Of a DNA stretch of 64,000 nucleotides, positions 25,021 to 33,113 are shown piece by piece (position 1 is the stretch's first letter; each line of letters starts with the position of its first letter). The notes beneath the pieces are model-generated. The model made no database searches. It was given only the letters and a program-made list of their open reading frames with translations, and was not told where the DNA came from. Location: assembly GCA_028285305.1 (NCBI GenBank), contig JANQPV010000044.1, positions 186,001 to 250,000 of the forward strand, read 5' to 3'. The stretch comes from Alphaproteobacteria bacterium. Lineage in GTDB: Bacteria; Pseudomonadota; Alphaproteobacteria; SMXP01. The position numbers and the translations under genes are program-made.

Positions 25021-25845
25021 ATGAGCACGATCGTGGTGACGGGCGGCACAACGGGGGTCGGTGCCGCCGTGTTGGACCTCCTAAAGAATCAGGGTCACGA
25101 CCTGTGGAACCTTGATGTGGTAGCTCCTCCTTCGTCTGACGGAAATGCCTTCGTCTCGTGCGATCTGTCCGATCAAAACAGTATTGATGCAGCCGCGGGC
25201 GAGCTGCCGTCCAGCATCGACCGCCTCATCAATGTGGCGGGGATTGCAGCGGCGAAGGAACCGGCCAAAGTGGTTGCGGTCAATTTTCTCGGTCTTCGTC
25301 ATTTGACCGAAGCGCTTTCCCAAAGAATGCCCCAAGGGGGCGGCATTTCCTGCGTCTCCTCGATTGCCGGGCGCGATTGGAAACGGCGGTTCGAACGGAT
25401 TCAGCCGCTCTTGGAAACCCGGACAATGGCGGAAGGGATCTCCTGGTGCCGGGACAACGCCGTCGGGTATGAGCGAGACCCGTACACATTCTCGAAACGA
25501 TGTGTGACGGCGTTCACATTGCTGTGGGCCCAGACCGCCATTTCAAAAGGGTTGCAAATCAACTGTATCAGCCCCGGAGGGATCGAGACGCAATTGTCAC
25601 CGACCTTTCGAAAGCTGATGGGCTCCGATCACAGCGATTGGGTGGATGAACAAACGGGTGGCTCCGCCAGTCCGAAAGATATCGCAGAGGTGCTGGTCAT
25701 GCTCGCGACGCAGCCGTGTTTTTGGCTCAACGGGGCCGATATTCCCGTCGATCGCGGTTATACGGCGGGAATGGAAAGCGGGTGGATTGACTTTGAGCAA
25801 TCCCCTGCGATGCAAAAGATCAAAGCGAAGCGGGGGACAGGCTGA
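25021..25845 (+). CDS. SDR family oxidoreductase, 3-alpha-HSD-like, 274 aa
   Basis: SDR with cofactor loop TGGTTGVG (residues 7-14) and NVAG in place of the usual NNAG near 70. Ser lies in SCVSSIAG, followed by a long insert (about 40 residues, including the RRFERIQPLLETRTMAEG segment) before the YTFSK active-site pair. This layout recalls bacterial 3-alpha-hydroxysteroid dehydrogenase/carbonyl reductases and coniferyl-alcohol-dehydrogenase-like SDRs rather than FabG. Ends GADIPVDRGYTAG. It is coupled to the ATC-hydrolase-family gene. Steroid or aromatic alcohol substrates are only a guess. Confidence 0.85.
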   Translation: MSTIVVTGGTTGVGAAVLDLLKNQGHDLWNLDVVAPPSSDGNAFVSCDLSDQNSIDAAAGELPSSIDRLINVAGIAAAKEPAKVVAVNFLGLRHLTEALSQRMPQGGGISCVSSIAGRDWKRRFERIQPLLETRTMAEGISWCRDNAVGYERDPYTFSKRCVTAFTLLWAQTAISKGLQINCISPGGIETQLSPTFRKLMGSDHSDWVDEQTGGSASPKDIAEVLVMLATQPCFWLNGADIPVDRGYTAGMESGWIDFEQSPAMQKIKAKRGTG

Positions 25846-25886
25846 TTGCGTGAGTGCTGCGTTGGTCTCGGAGACTGAGACTCTGC

Positions 25887-25988
25887 ATTATTGCGAGAAG
25901 GCAAGGCCCGACGAAGCAATCCAAAGGGCGTTAGACGAGTGGTCTTTGTTCTGGATTGCCGCGGCCGCTATCGCGGCCTCGCAATGAC
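25887..25988. repeat. Intergenic repeat with ATTGCGAG/CTCGCAAT ends
   Basis: 102-bp element whose left end ATTATTGCGAG (25887-25897) and right end CTCGCAATGAC (25978-25988) are inverted repeats with 9 of 11 matches. The interior has GAAGCAATCCA and CTGGATTGC, a second inverted pair, and the GC-rich palindrome GCCGCGGCCGC. Its right end overlaps the last codons of the Rieske gene (stop at 25968-25970), so part of the coding end derives from the repeat. It resembles the very common attgcgag..aagcaatcca elements of Alphaproteobacteria. Confidence 0.75.
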
Positions 25989-26756
25989 GCGCCCATCTTT
26001 CACACCGATGTTCGGGGCTTTGGGCAACTTGCACGTGTGATCCGAAAGCGCCGCGCCGGTGCGTACATCGAACTTATAATCATGCCACGGACAAGAAATC
26101 ACACCATCGGCAATGGGGCTGTCGCCGAGGGGACCCAAGAGATGGGGACAGACGGTTGTGTGTGCGAAGAGTTCGCCGTCCAAGTCTACCAACCGGTACT
26201 CTCGTCCGGCGAATTCAAATGTGAAGGGTAATATGCCGCGTACATCTGCCTCGATGCCAAGATCCACACGATCGGATGTCTCGCGGGGTGCGCGACGGGC
26301 ATCAAGCTGCCGCTGGCGCTCCACCATCATAGCAACGTCTTCGTCATAGAGGGTCGAATAGAGATCCGTGTACGTCTTTCCGACTCGATCTTGTTTCTCC
26401 GGTGGAACACCGGGTACGAAGAAGTCGACAACAATATCCGTTCGAAAGGGTTCTTCGGCAAAGGCATGAGTCCAAATCTCGGTACCGGCGGATCTGCCTT
26501 CTAGGGTGCTTGTGATCCAGCGCCGCGCTTGCCGATCGAGCCGCAATTCGATGATGGATTTGTTGCTCTCGTCGCCGGTTGAGGCAAACTCGGCGCGCCA
26601 ACCCCAATCGCCCGCATCCAGACATTTTATCCAGGCAAAGCTGGACGAGTGCAGGTAAGGCAGGTGCTCCCAATCGAGGGCGTTTTCATAGAGCCGTTCA
26701 AGGCTCACCGGGAGTTGGCGGCGGTAGGACGCCACATGTGGAATAGCGCGTGTCAT
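25968..26756 (-). CDS. Rieske non-heme iron protein with reversed domain order
   Basis: 262-residue protein with two modules in unusual order. The first (about 1-165) carries E24-x3-D28-x2-H31-x4-H36, the exact pattern of the mononuclear-iron site of Rieske oxygenases, and a later acidic pair D138/D140 in LYDEDVAMMVERQ that could give the third ligand. The second (about 172-262) is a Rieske domain with C203-x-H205 and C222-x2-H225 for a 2Fe-2S cluster. In ordinary Rieske oxygenases the Rieske domain comes first. Predicted role: oxygenase or O-demethylase needing an external reductase, substrate unknown. The stop lies inside an intergenic repeat. It diverges from the VOC gene at 26939. Confidence 0.85.
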   Translation of the reverse strand: MTRAIPHVASYRRQLPVSLERLYENALDWEHLPYLHSSSFAWIKCLDAGDWGWRAEFASTGDESNKSIIELRLDRQARRWITSTLEGRSAGTEIWTHAFAEEPFRTDIVVDFFVPGVPPEKQDRVGKTYTDLYSTLYDEDVAMMVERQRQLDARRAPRETSDRVDLGIEADVRGILPFTFEFAGREYRLVDLDGELFAHTTVCPHLLGPLGDSPIADGVISCPWHDYKFDVRTGAALSDHTCKLPKAPNIGVKDGRVIARPR

Positions 26757-26795
26757 GGGAAAATATGCTACAAAATCGATGGAGCCGAGAAAAGA

Positions 26796-26925
26796 CTAGA
26801 GCGTTTGCAGGTGAAAGCCGGTCCCCGACCCGATCGGGGATGGAATCCGGTTCACAGTCCGGAAACGCGCAAAATAAGGAATCTGAGGCCGTTTTGTCTT
26901 TCTGTCAAAACCAAAACGGCTCTAA
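26796..26925. repeat. TAGAGC...GCTCTA mosaic intergenic element
   Basis: About 130 bp between the divergent Rieske and VOC genes. It begins CTAGAGCGTTT (26796-26806) and ends AAAACGGCTCTAAG (26913-26926), so the ends are inverted copies. Inside are GGAATCCGGTTCAC and AAACGCGCAAAATAAGGAATCTGA, wording typical of a widespread Rhizobiales-type intergenic repeat (gagcgtttt...aatccggttc...aaacgcg). It also holds TCCCCGA-CCCGA-TCGGGGA, and GCCGTTTTG (26888-26896) paired with CAAAACGGC (26912-26920). It forms the whole upstream region of the VOC gene. Confidence 0.65.
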
Positions 26926-26938
26926 GTGGGAGGACCTG

Positions 26939-27709
26939 ATGGCCATTCATATCAGACAGATCGCATTTGTTGCCCATGAACTTGCACCGACGATGCAGGC
27001 AATTACGGACGTACTTGGTGTGGAAATCTGCTTTCGCGATAAAGGCGTTGCCGTTTTCGGACTGGAGAACGCACTTGTGCCGGTTGGAACCCAATTCATT
27101 GAGGTGGTTGCGCCCACGCAAGAAGGCACTGCGGGTGGCCGCTATTTGGAGCGCAGGAAAGGCGATGGCGGCTATATGGTCATTTGCCAATGTGATCGGG
27201 ACGGTGAACAAGCCGAAGTCCGGCAGCGGGCCGCCGATGCTGGCATTCGTATTGCCTGGGAGCGCGAACACGAAAGCGGGAACTTCATGCAGCTTCATCC
27301 GCGTGATACCGGTGGCTCCTTCTTTGAGATCGATTGGGATGAGAACAAACAACCGGCGGGTCATTGGGAGCCGGCGGGCGGCAGCGGCTGGGAGACGTAT
27401 ATGAAGACGGACCGGGTGAACGGCATATCGGCCGCGGAACTTCAATCGCCCGACCCAGAGGCGCTTGCAAAGCGTTGGGCCGGTGTGGTCGGCGGCGAGC
27501 TCCGCATGAACGGAAAGTACTATGAATTGCCGATGGCGAACGGCGTGATTCGTTTCGGAGAGCTGATGGATGACCGTGGTGAGGGTCTGTCGGCGATCGA
27601 CATCACCACCACAGACAAGGAGGCCGTCAAATCGGCAGCGGCGAAATGCGGTGTGCCCGTCGAAGGTGATACAGTTATGTTGTGTGGTGTAAGGATTAAT
27701 CTGGTATAG
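26939..27709 (+). CDS. VOC/glyoxalase-family protein, 256 aa
   Basis: Two-module vicinal-oxygen-chelate protein. The N-terminal half begins IRQIAFVAHELAPTMQAITDVLG and has FIEVVAP with the expected Glu; the second starts near residue 158 (VNGISAAELQSPDPEALAKRWAGVVGG) and has IRFGELMDDRGEGLSAIDI. The arrangement resembles glyoxalase-like proteins of unknown substrate. ATG 26939 is chosen because TGGGAGGACCTG lies just upstream; an open frame extending to 26750 runs through the intergenic repeat and is not credible. It is divergent from the Rieske gene, which may mean a shared pathway. Confidence 0.8.
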   Translation: MAIHIRQIAFVAHELAPTMQAITDVLGVEICFRDKGVAVFGLENALVPVGTQFIEVVAPTQEGTAGGRYLERRKGDGGYMVICQCDRDGEQAEVRQRAADAGIRIAWEREHESGNFMQLHPRDTGGSFFEIDWDENKQPAGHWEPAGGSGWETYMKTDRVNGISAAELQSPDPEALAKRWAGVVGGELRMNGKYYELPMANGVIRFGELMDDRGEGLSAIDITTTDKEAVKSAAAKCGVPVEGDTVMLCGVRINLV

Positions 27710-27710
27710 C

Positions 27711-27828
27711 GTCGTTCCCGGACGACCGAGGCGGGGGGCGAGCCAAGATCTCGCAATTTAATCTGGGCGTAAGCTGTTTGAGATCCCGTGTCTGCGTCGC
27801 GTCATTGCATGCCGCGAAGCGCACGGGA
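27711..27828. repeat. Degenerate repeat and hairpin between convergent genes
   Basis: The short region between the VOC and SDR stops starts GTCGTTCCCGG (27711), wording seen in GTCATTCCCGG-type intergenic repeats, and contains TCCCGTG (27784-27790) paired with CACGGGA (27822-27828). GTCATTGCATGCCGC sits in the loop. It looks like overlapping remnants of two repeat families and may end transcription from both sides. The elements are degenerate, so the limits are approximate. Confidence 0.45.
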
Positions 27829-27852
27829 AGAGCGAAGATACTCTTCGCTCGC

Positions 27853-28650
27853 CTACTGGGCCGTCATACCGCCGTCGACAACAACTTCCGATCCCGTCAT
27901 AAATTTCGACTCCGACGAGGCCAAAAACAAAGCTGCGTTCGCGATGTCGAGCGGTTCGCCGAAATGGCCGACAGGGTGGGCGACGCTAACGGCAGCGCGC
28001 GCTTCGTTGGCGCCGGTGTCGGCTCGGTCCGCGAATTCGTTCACGAGCTGGGTTCCCATGGGTGTGTCGATGACGCCCGGATGGATGGAATTGATGCGGA
28101 CGGGCATGCCGGTTGCTGCGCACTCGAGCGCCGTGGATTTAGTCAGGAGACGGACCGCACCTTTGGAGGCATTGTAAGCCGACATGTAAGGGGCGCCCGT
28201 TAATCCCGCAACGGAGGATAGGTTAATGATCGAGCCTCCGCCCGCCCATTTGGTGCCGCGCTCGGCGATTGCGGGAAGACAGTGTTTGGTTCCCAGAAAG
28301 ACGCCGTCCACATTAATCGCCATCACGCGCCTGAAGTCCTCGAGGGTCGTCTCCGTGATGGGCTTGCTCAAGAAGATACCTGCATTGTTGACGAGAATAT
28401 CGAGGCCGCCGAGTTCATCCTGAGCGGCCTTAACCGCCGCATCCCAGTCCTTCTCCGATGTGACGTCATGATGAACGAAGTGGGCATTGCCGCCGTCCTT
28501 GCGGATCTCACCGGTGACGTCGGAGGTGTCTTCCAAAATATCCGTAAGCAGAACGCTGGCGCCTTCTTCGGCCAAGCGTTTGGCAACGCGTGCTCCGATC
28601 CCTCGTGAAGCACCGGTGACAAGCGCCACCCGTCCGTCAATTCGTCCCAT
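27853..28650 (-). CDS. SDR family oxidoreductase, 265 aa
   Basis: Classical SDR with TGASRGIG at residues 13-20, NNAG near 90, INLSSVAG with the catalytic Ser, and YNASK as the Tyr-Lys pair; ends MTGSEVVVDGGMTAQ. It closely parallels the SDR at 16996-17766 in the FLGTKH, RLLTK and SIHPGVIDTP blocks, suggesting recent duplication or shared substrate class (cyclohexanol/secondary-alcohol dehydrogenase-like). Single gene, convergent with the VOC gene. ATG 28650. Confidence 0.9.
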   Translation of the reverse strand: MGRIDGRVALVTGASRGIGARVAKRLAEEGASVLLTDILEDTSDVTGEIRKDGGNAHFVHHDVTSEKDWDAAVKAAQDELGGLDILVNNAGIFLSKPITETTLEDFRRVMAINVDGVFLGTKHCLPAIAERGTKWAGGGSIINLSSVAGLTGAPYMSAYNASKGAVRLLTKSTALECAATGMPVRINSIHPGVIDTPMGTQLVNEFADRADTGANEARAAVSVAHPVGHFGEPLDIANAALFLASSESKFMTGSEVVVDGGMTAQ

Positions 28651-28828
28651 CCCACATTTCCTTGTGCTTGAATGTCAATTCGACAGCATGGAGTTTAGGA
28701 GCCAACAATGCAAGATCTCGCGAGACACTTGGTGCCATTCTCATGAGCCGAATTACTGGGCTCTCCGCGAAGTATCAACCGCGCCAACGCAAGCGACCCT
28801 TCCGAGGTTCAACAGGTTTGGCTACAGC

Positions 28829-30208
28829 TTATCCGGTATACTCTACAATCTGAAAGCTGGATTGTTCAGCGCCCCTGATTTCTATCGCGCAATTGCCCCA
28901 ATGATCCGGAAGTTTCCATGTCAATCCCAGCTCGAAGGGAATTGCAGCTGTATGGTAATCGCAGCCTACAAATATGGTCTCCAACTTGCCGTTCACGGAC
29001 CGAAATCCGAATTCTCTTCGTAGCGGGCGATGATGCCATTTACCGTTGATGATGAGTCCCGAGGCACCGAACGGTTGTGGATTTTGGGTCATGCCGACGA
29101 GCGCTTGATAGATCTCCTGAACGTCTTTGTCGTTTTTCGCAACTCCGATGTCCTTCATATCTTCATATGTTTGGAGAGCATCTCGCAGAGCGCCGTGACC
29201 TGCTTCGATCTTGAACTTGAAGGGCAGAAGAGACTTTAGCTGCTGTTTCTTCGTTCCCGCCATCTGTTTCCACACCAATCGATTGAGAGCGTTTCTCATG
29301 GCGTTGAGCGCTTTGATGCCTTCTCCGTTGGCCAAAAAGTATCGTGCGTAAGCCAAATGATAGAACGTGTTCTCATAAGAATTCAGGTCTAATTCTTTGC
29401 GCAGCGCGTCGAGTTCTGCTTTCGCCTTCGCAAGCTCGCCGTCTTCGAGATAGTCAGCGCTTTGATTGTACCGGTCGAGAAATTTGTTTCGGGCGACGGC
29501 GCCCTCCAAAACATACGTAATCACCTGTTCAAAATTTTGAATATCAGGTCGAGTTGCGCCCTCCGGTGCGGGTTCATACTTCCATCGGACGACATCTCTG
29601 AGTGCGGCTTGCTCAAATTCTTCGCCGCCAAACGAATCGATTACCGAAGGACTAGACACGCTGCCGTCCGAATGGATCGTAAAGCGCAAATGGACCCAAC
29701 CGTCTGCAAACTTTCTGGCCGCTCGTGCTGGAAACCGGACGGGGCGTTTTATCGGCTGAATGCTGCGCGGTTCGAAAAGCTCTGATTCTCCGGGCTCGAA
29801 TATTGTAACTTCACCCAATTCATAACCGAGGACACGTTGAACACCCCTAATGACATCGCGCGGCGTTCCCTCGGGGGAGGGTTCATACCTCCATGCTTTT
29901 ACGTTTCTGACCGCAATTCGTTCAAAGACAGAACCGCCACGGGAGTTTATGACCTCCACATTTGAAACGGAGCCGTCGGGCTCAACATTGAAGCTGAGGT
30001 GGACCCAACCACCTTGATCGTTTTTGATCGCCTGACGCGGATATGTTGTTTTTTGATTCAGCGGTTTGACCCCTTGGGGAGGCTCTGGCTCCTTCACAAC
30101 TTGTTCGTACACGATGCGGTTGGCATTTTCCGACGGATCGTTTGCCTCTGCTGGGAAGAACGTGAAGCTCACGAGCGCGATCAAAGCGAACGCAATTGAA
30201 TTCTTCAT
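28829..30208 (-). CDS. Periplasmic protein with tandem TonB C-terminal domains
   Basis: 459-residue exported protein. A signal peptide covers about residues 1-22 (ending PAEA). Two TonB_C-like domains follow at about residues 55-132 and 155-235; each has the PRxA-GWVHLxFxVxxDGSVSxxxVIxSxGG-F-xAxRxVxxWxYEPxPEG pattern. The remaining 220 residues are helical at first (KAELDALRKELDL) and end in a beta-rich tail with Cys residues. No Pro-rich linker or N-terminal anchor besides the signal peptide is seen, so it is not a standard TonB. ATG 30208 is preferred over 30238 as it begins the signal peptide. No exbB/exbD nearby. Confidence 0.8.
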   Translation of the reverse strand: MKNSIAFALIALVSFTFFPAEANDPSENANRIVYEQVVKEPEPPQGVKPLNQKTTYPRQAIKNDQGGWVHLSFNVEPDGSVSNVEVINSRGGSVFERIAVRNVKAWRYEPSPEGTPRDVIRGVQRVLGYELGEVTIFEPGESELFEPRSIQPIKRPVRFPARAARKFADGWVHLRFTIHSDGSVSSPSVIDSFGGEEFEQAALRDVVRWKYEPAPEGATRPDIQNFEQVITYVLEGAVARNKFLDRYNQSADYLEDGELAKAKAELDALRKELDLNSYENTFYHLAYARYFLANGEGIKALNAMRNALNRLVWKQMAGTKKQQLKSLLPFKFKIEAGHGALRDALQTYEDMKDIGVAKNDKDVQEIYQALVGMTQNPQPFGASGLIINGKWHHRPLRREFGFRSVNGKLETIFVGCDYHTAAIPFELGLTWKLPDHWGNCAIEIRGAEQSSFQIVEYTG

Positions 30209-30329
30209 GACTCTTTTCCCTCCCGATATCCTCTCCAATGAGTGTAGAACCGATTAAGTCCGCGGTCTAGTTCGGGTTGCATTGTTGGATGATTCAACCT
30301 AGGTCGCGTGTGTTTGAGGAGGAAGATTC

Positions 30330-31172
30330 GTGAGCTACAGATACAATCTCATTAAAACGCAGTTGGAAGGCGGTGTTCTCACCGCTACCATTAACAATCC
30401 ACCCATCAACCTTATGACCCTCGAGCTGTTCGCGGAGCTCGGTGCGCTATCGACAGAGGTTGAGCAAGACGAGGCGGTGAAGGTCTTGGTGATGAAGAGC
30501 GCCAATCCAGATTTTTTCATTGCCCATTTCGATGTGGAGGCCATTCTTGGATTTCCCACTGATGAGCCAGCGCGGCGCTCGGATACGCTCAACGACTATC
30601 ACGCCATGTGCGAGCGATTTCGCACGATGCCCAAAGCGACGATCGCGCAAATCGAAGGCCGGGTTGGAGGAGGGGGGAGCGAACTTGTTTCCTCGATGGA
30701 TATGCGGTTCGGCGTCCTGGGAAAGACCAAAATCAATCAGATGGAAGTTGCCGCCGGTATCTTGCCGGGCGGGAGCGGCACTCAGCGCTTGCCCAGATTG
30801 GTGGGACGTGGGCGCGCCCTAGAAATTATTCTGGGAAGCGATGATCTGGATGCGGAGACAGCGGAAAAGTGGGGCTACCTCAACCGGGCGTTTGCCGCTG
30901 ACGACATTGGTCCCTTTGTTGACGGGCTCGCCAAGCGGATTGCTTCGTTTCCGGCGGAGGCGATTGCCCTCGCCAAAGACGCCGTCGACAGCGCGGAAAA
31001 AGACATCGAAGAGGGCCTTAAAGACGAGGCGTACAACTTTCAGCGTACGCTGCGTACAGATGGGGCACAGACGAATATGCGAAAGTTCTTGGAGTTGGGT
31101 GGTCAGACTCCGGAAGGTGAGATGCGCATGAGCGATCTCGCTAAAGAAGTGGGCGAAGCGACGAAGGTTTAG
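30330..31172 (+). CDS. Enoyl-CoA hydratase/isomerase family protein
   Basis: Crotonase-fold protein, 280 aa. The oxyanion-hole motif lies in HFDVEAILG and EGRVGGGGSELVSSMDMRFG (residues about 107-127), and the second active-site segment AAGILPGGSGTQRLPRLVGRGRALE (residues about 143-167) has one Glu of the hydratase pair less clearly conserved. It fits the broad hydratase/isomerase group, but the exact reaction is open. The start is GTG at 30330, supported by GAGGAGGAAGATTC. It is convergent with dxs, 2 bp apart at the stops, and is probably monocistronic. Confidence 0.88.
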   Translation: MSYRYNLIKTQLEGGVLTATINNPPINLMTLELFAELGALSTEVEQDEAVKVLVMKSANPDFFIAHFDVEAILGFPTDEPARRSDTLNDYHAMCERFRTMPKATIAQIEGRVGGGGSELVSSMDMRFGVLGKTKINQMEVAAGILPGGSGTQRLPRLVGRGRALEIILGSDDLDAETAEKWGYLNRAFAADDIGPFVDGLAKRIASFPAEAIALAKDAVDSAEKDIEEGLKDEAYNFQRTLRTDGAQTNMRKFLELGGQTPEGEMRMSDLAKEVGEATKV

Positions 31173-31174
31173 AG

Positions 31175-33058
31175 TTATTCTGCGCTCGCGGCCGCTGCTG
31201 CGTGGATGCGCTCTGCGTTTTCGACGCCAAGTGCTTGTAGCGCGCGATCGACAATGCTGGGTGCGGCCAGACCGGCGAGGGCGACTTGATCTTCCGGTTT
31301 GCCGTGATCAATAAAGAAATCGGGCAGATACATGGGACAGATGCGTGCGATGGCTTCCTGGTTGCCACTTTGCGTGAGGCTCTGAAACACCATGGTGGAA
31401 AAACCGCCAACGGCTGCTTCTTCGATTGTGATCAACACTTCGTGCTCAAGGGCCAAGCGGCGGACCAGATCATCGTCGATGGGCTTGGCAAATCTGGCGT
31501 CGGCCACCGTCGTTGAGAAGCCGAGGGCGCCTAACTTGTCTGCTGCCGCGAGCGAGTCAGCGAGACGCGTACCGTAAGACAGAATCGCGATGCGCGATCC
31601 TTCCCGCAAAATGCGGCCCTTGCCGATTTCGACGGGCGTACCGCGCTCAGGCAACGCAACCCCCGTTCCTTCGCCGCGGGGATACCGGATGGCGCTCGGG
31701 CGATCGTCAATCTGACACGCGGTTGCCACCATGTGGAAAAGTTCGGCTTCGTCCGAAGGCCCCATCAAGACAAAGTTCGGAAGGCAGCCGAGATATGTGA
31801 TGTCGTAGGACCCTTGATGGGTGACCCCATCAGCGCCCACCATTCCGGCACGGTCGATGGCGAACCTGACCGGCAGGCTTTGGATGGCGATGTCGTGGAC
31901 GATCTGGTCGTACGCGCGTTGCAGGAAGGTGGAGTAAATGGCAGCAAAAGGCCTGAATCCTTCGCACGCAAGACCGCCGCAAAATGTCACCGCATGTTGC
32001 TCTGAAATTCCCACGTCGTAGCATCGGTCCGGAAAGGCTGCGCCGAACTTGTCGAGGCCCGTTCCGGACGGCATGGCCGCGGTCACGGCGACGATCTTGT
32101 CGTCCGTCTCGGCCTCTTTCATCAGGGCGGCCGCGAAAACGTTTTGGTAATTAGGCGCCTTCGGTGTTCCCTTCGATTGTTTTCCGTCGATCACATTGAA
32201 TTTGGAAACGCCATGATACTTGTCGGCCGCTGCTTCGGCGGGGGCATAGCCTTTGCCTTTTTCGGTAATGACATGCAACAGAACGGGACCGTCATTGCAT
32301 TCTTTGCAAGAGCCAAGGACGGATACCAATTCCGTCACGTCGTGGCCGTCGACAGGGCCCACATATTTGATCCCGAGATCCTCGAACAAGGTTGGATAAT
32401 TGTGGAAGTTCGGCATGCCGTGATCGGCGATGGCCGACTTTCTGGTTTCGGCATCGGGCATGGCCGCCCGTAACTGCGTTAGATATTCGCTCAAAGCGCC
32501 GCTGGGGGGCGCGATCGACATGTTGTTGTCGTTGAGAATAATCAGCATGGGACGCTTTTGTGCGCCTGCATTGTTCATGGCCTCGTACGCCATGCCGGCC
32601 GTCATTGCACCGTCGCCAATGACAGCGACCACTTTGTTATCGGCGCCGTTATAGTCCCTGGCGGCTGCAAATCCGAGCGCAGCCGAGATAGAAGTCGAAC
32701 TATGGGCGGCGCCAAACGGGTCGTACTCACTTTCTTGGCGGGACGTGAATCCGGAGAGGCCGTCTTTCTGGCGAATCGTGCCCATGCGTTCGCGCCGGCC
32801 CGTCAATACTTTGTGTGGATAGCATTGGTGGCTGACGTCCCAGATTATCTTGTCGCGCGGCGTTTCGAAGACGTGATGCAGAGCGACGGTCAATTCCACC
32901 ACGCCTAATCCGGCGCCCAGATGCCCGCCGGTCTTCGATATGTGATCGATCACATCCGATCTAACTTCATCAGCGAGCTGACATAACTCATCGTTCCCCA
33001 GTTTCCGAATGTCTTCGGTGGACGAGATGGAATCGAGTACCGGTTTTTCTATTGTCAT
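31175..33058 (-). CDS. dxs: 1-deoxy-D-xylulose-5-phosphate synthase Dxs
   Basis: Thiamine-diphosphate enzyme joining pyruvate and glyceraldehyde-3-phosphate, the first step of the MEP isoprenoid route. Motifs: [54 protein letters not shown] (ThDP/Mg region), [13 protein letters not shown] and [19 protein letters not shown] with the catalytic Glu/His context, and the transketolase C-domain at the end. ATG 33058 (after GGGGGAG) is preferred; a GTG at 33109 would add 17 non-conserved residues. About 627 aa, typical. Last gene of ispG-ispA-dxs. Confidence 0.97.
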   Translation of the reverse strand: MTIEKPVLDSISSTEDIRKLGNDELCQLADEVRSDVIDHISKTGGHLGAGLGVVELTVALHHVFETPRDKIIWDVSHQCYPHKVLTGRRERMGTIRQKDGLSGFTSRQESEYDPFGAAHSSTSISAALGFAAARDYNGADNKVVAVIGDGAMTAGMAYEAMNNAGAQKRPMLIILNDNNMSIAPPSGALSEYLTQLRAAMPDAETRKSAIADHGMPNFHNYPTLFEDLGIKYVGPVDGHDVTELVSVLGSCKECNDGPVLLHVITEKGKGYAPAEAAADKYHGVSKFNVIDGKQSKGTPKAPNYQNVFAAALMKEAETDDKIVAVTAAMPSGTGLDKFGAAFPDRCYDVGISEQHAVTFCGGLACEGFRPFAAIYSTFLQRAYDQIVHDIAIQSLPVRFAIDRAGMVGADGVTHQGSYDITYLGCLPNFVLMGPSDEAELFHMVATACQIDDRPSAIRYPRGEGTGVALPERGTPVEIGKGRILREGSRIAILSYGTRLADSLAAADKLGALGFSTTVADARFAKPIDDDLVRRLALEHEVLITIEEAAVGGFSTMVFQSLTQSGNQEAIARICPMYLPDFFIDHGKPEDQVALAGLAAPSIVDRALQALGVENAERIHAAAAASAE

Positions 33059-33113
33059 TTTCTTGTTGGCTCCCCCCGCCCGGCTCGATGCCCCCGATGG
33101 CAGGATCACTCGG

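Noticed and set aside
26750-26938. N-terminal extension of the VOC protein by 63 residues
   Set aside because: The extension is the translation of an intergenic repeat element, and ATG 26939 has a good ribosome-binding site.
26852-27445. A 197-residue minus-strand frame over the VOC gene
   Set aside because: Shadow of a well-supported VOC coding sequence; no ribosome-binding site or family features.
33059-33109. GTG start at 33109 for dxs
   Set aside because: Adds 17 residues not seen in Dxs proteins; ATG 33058 follows a purine-rich site and matches the family length.
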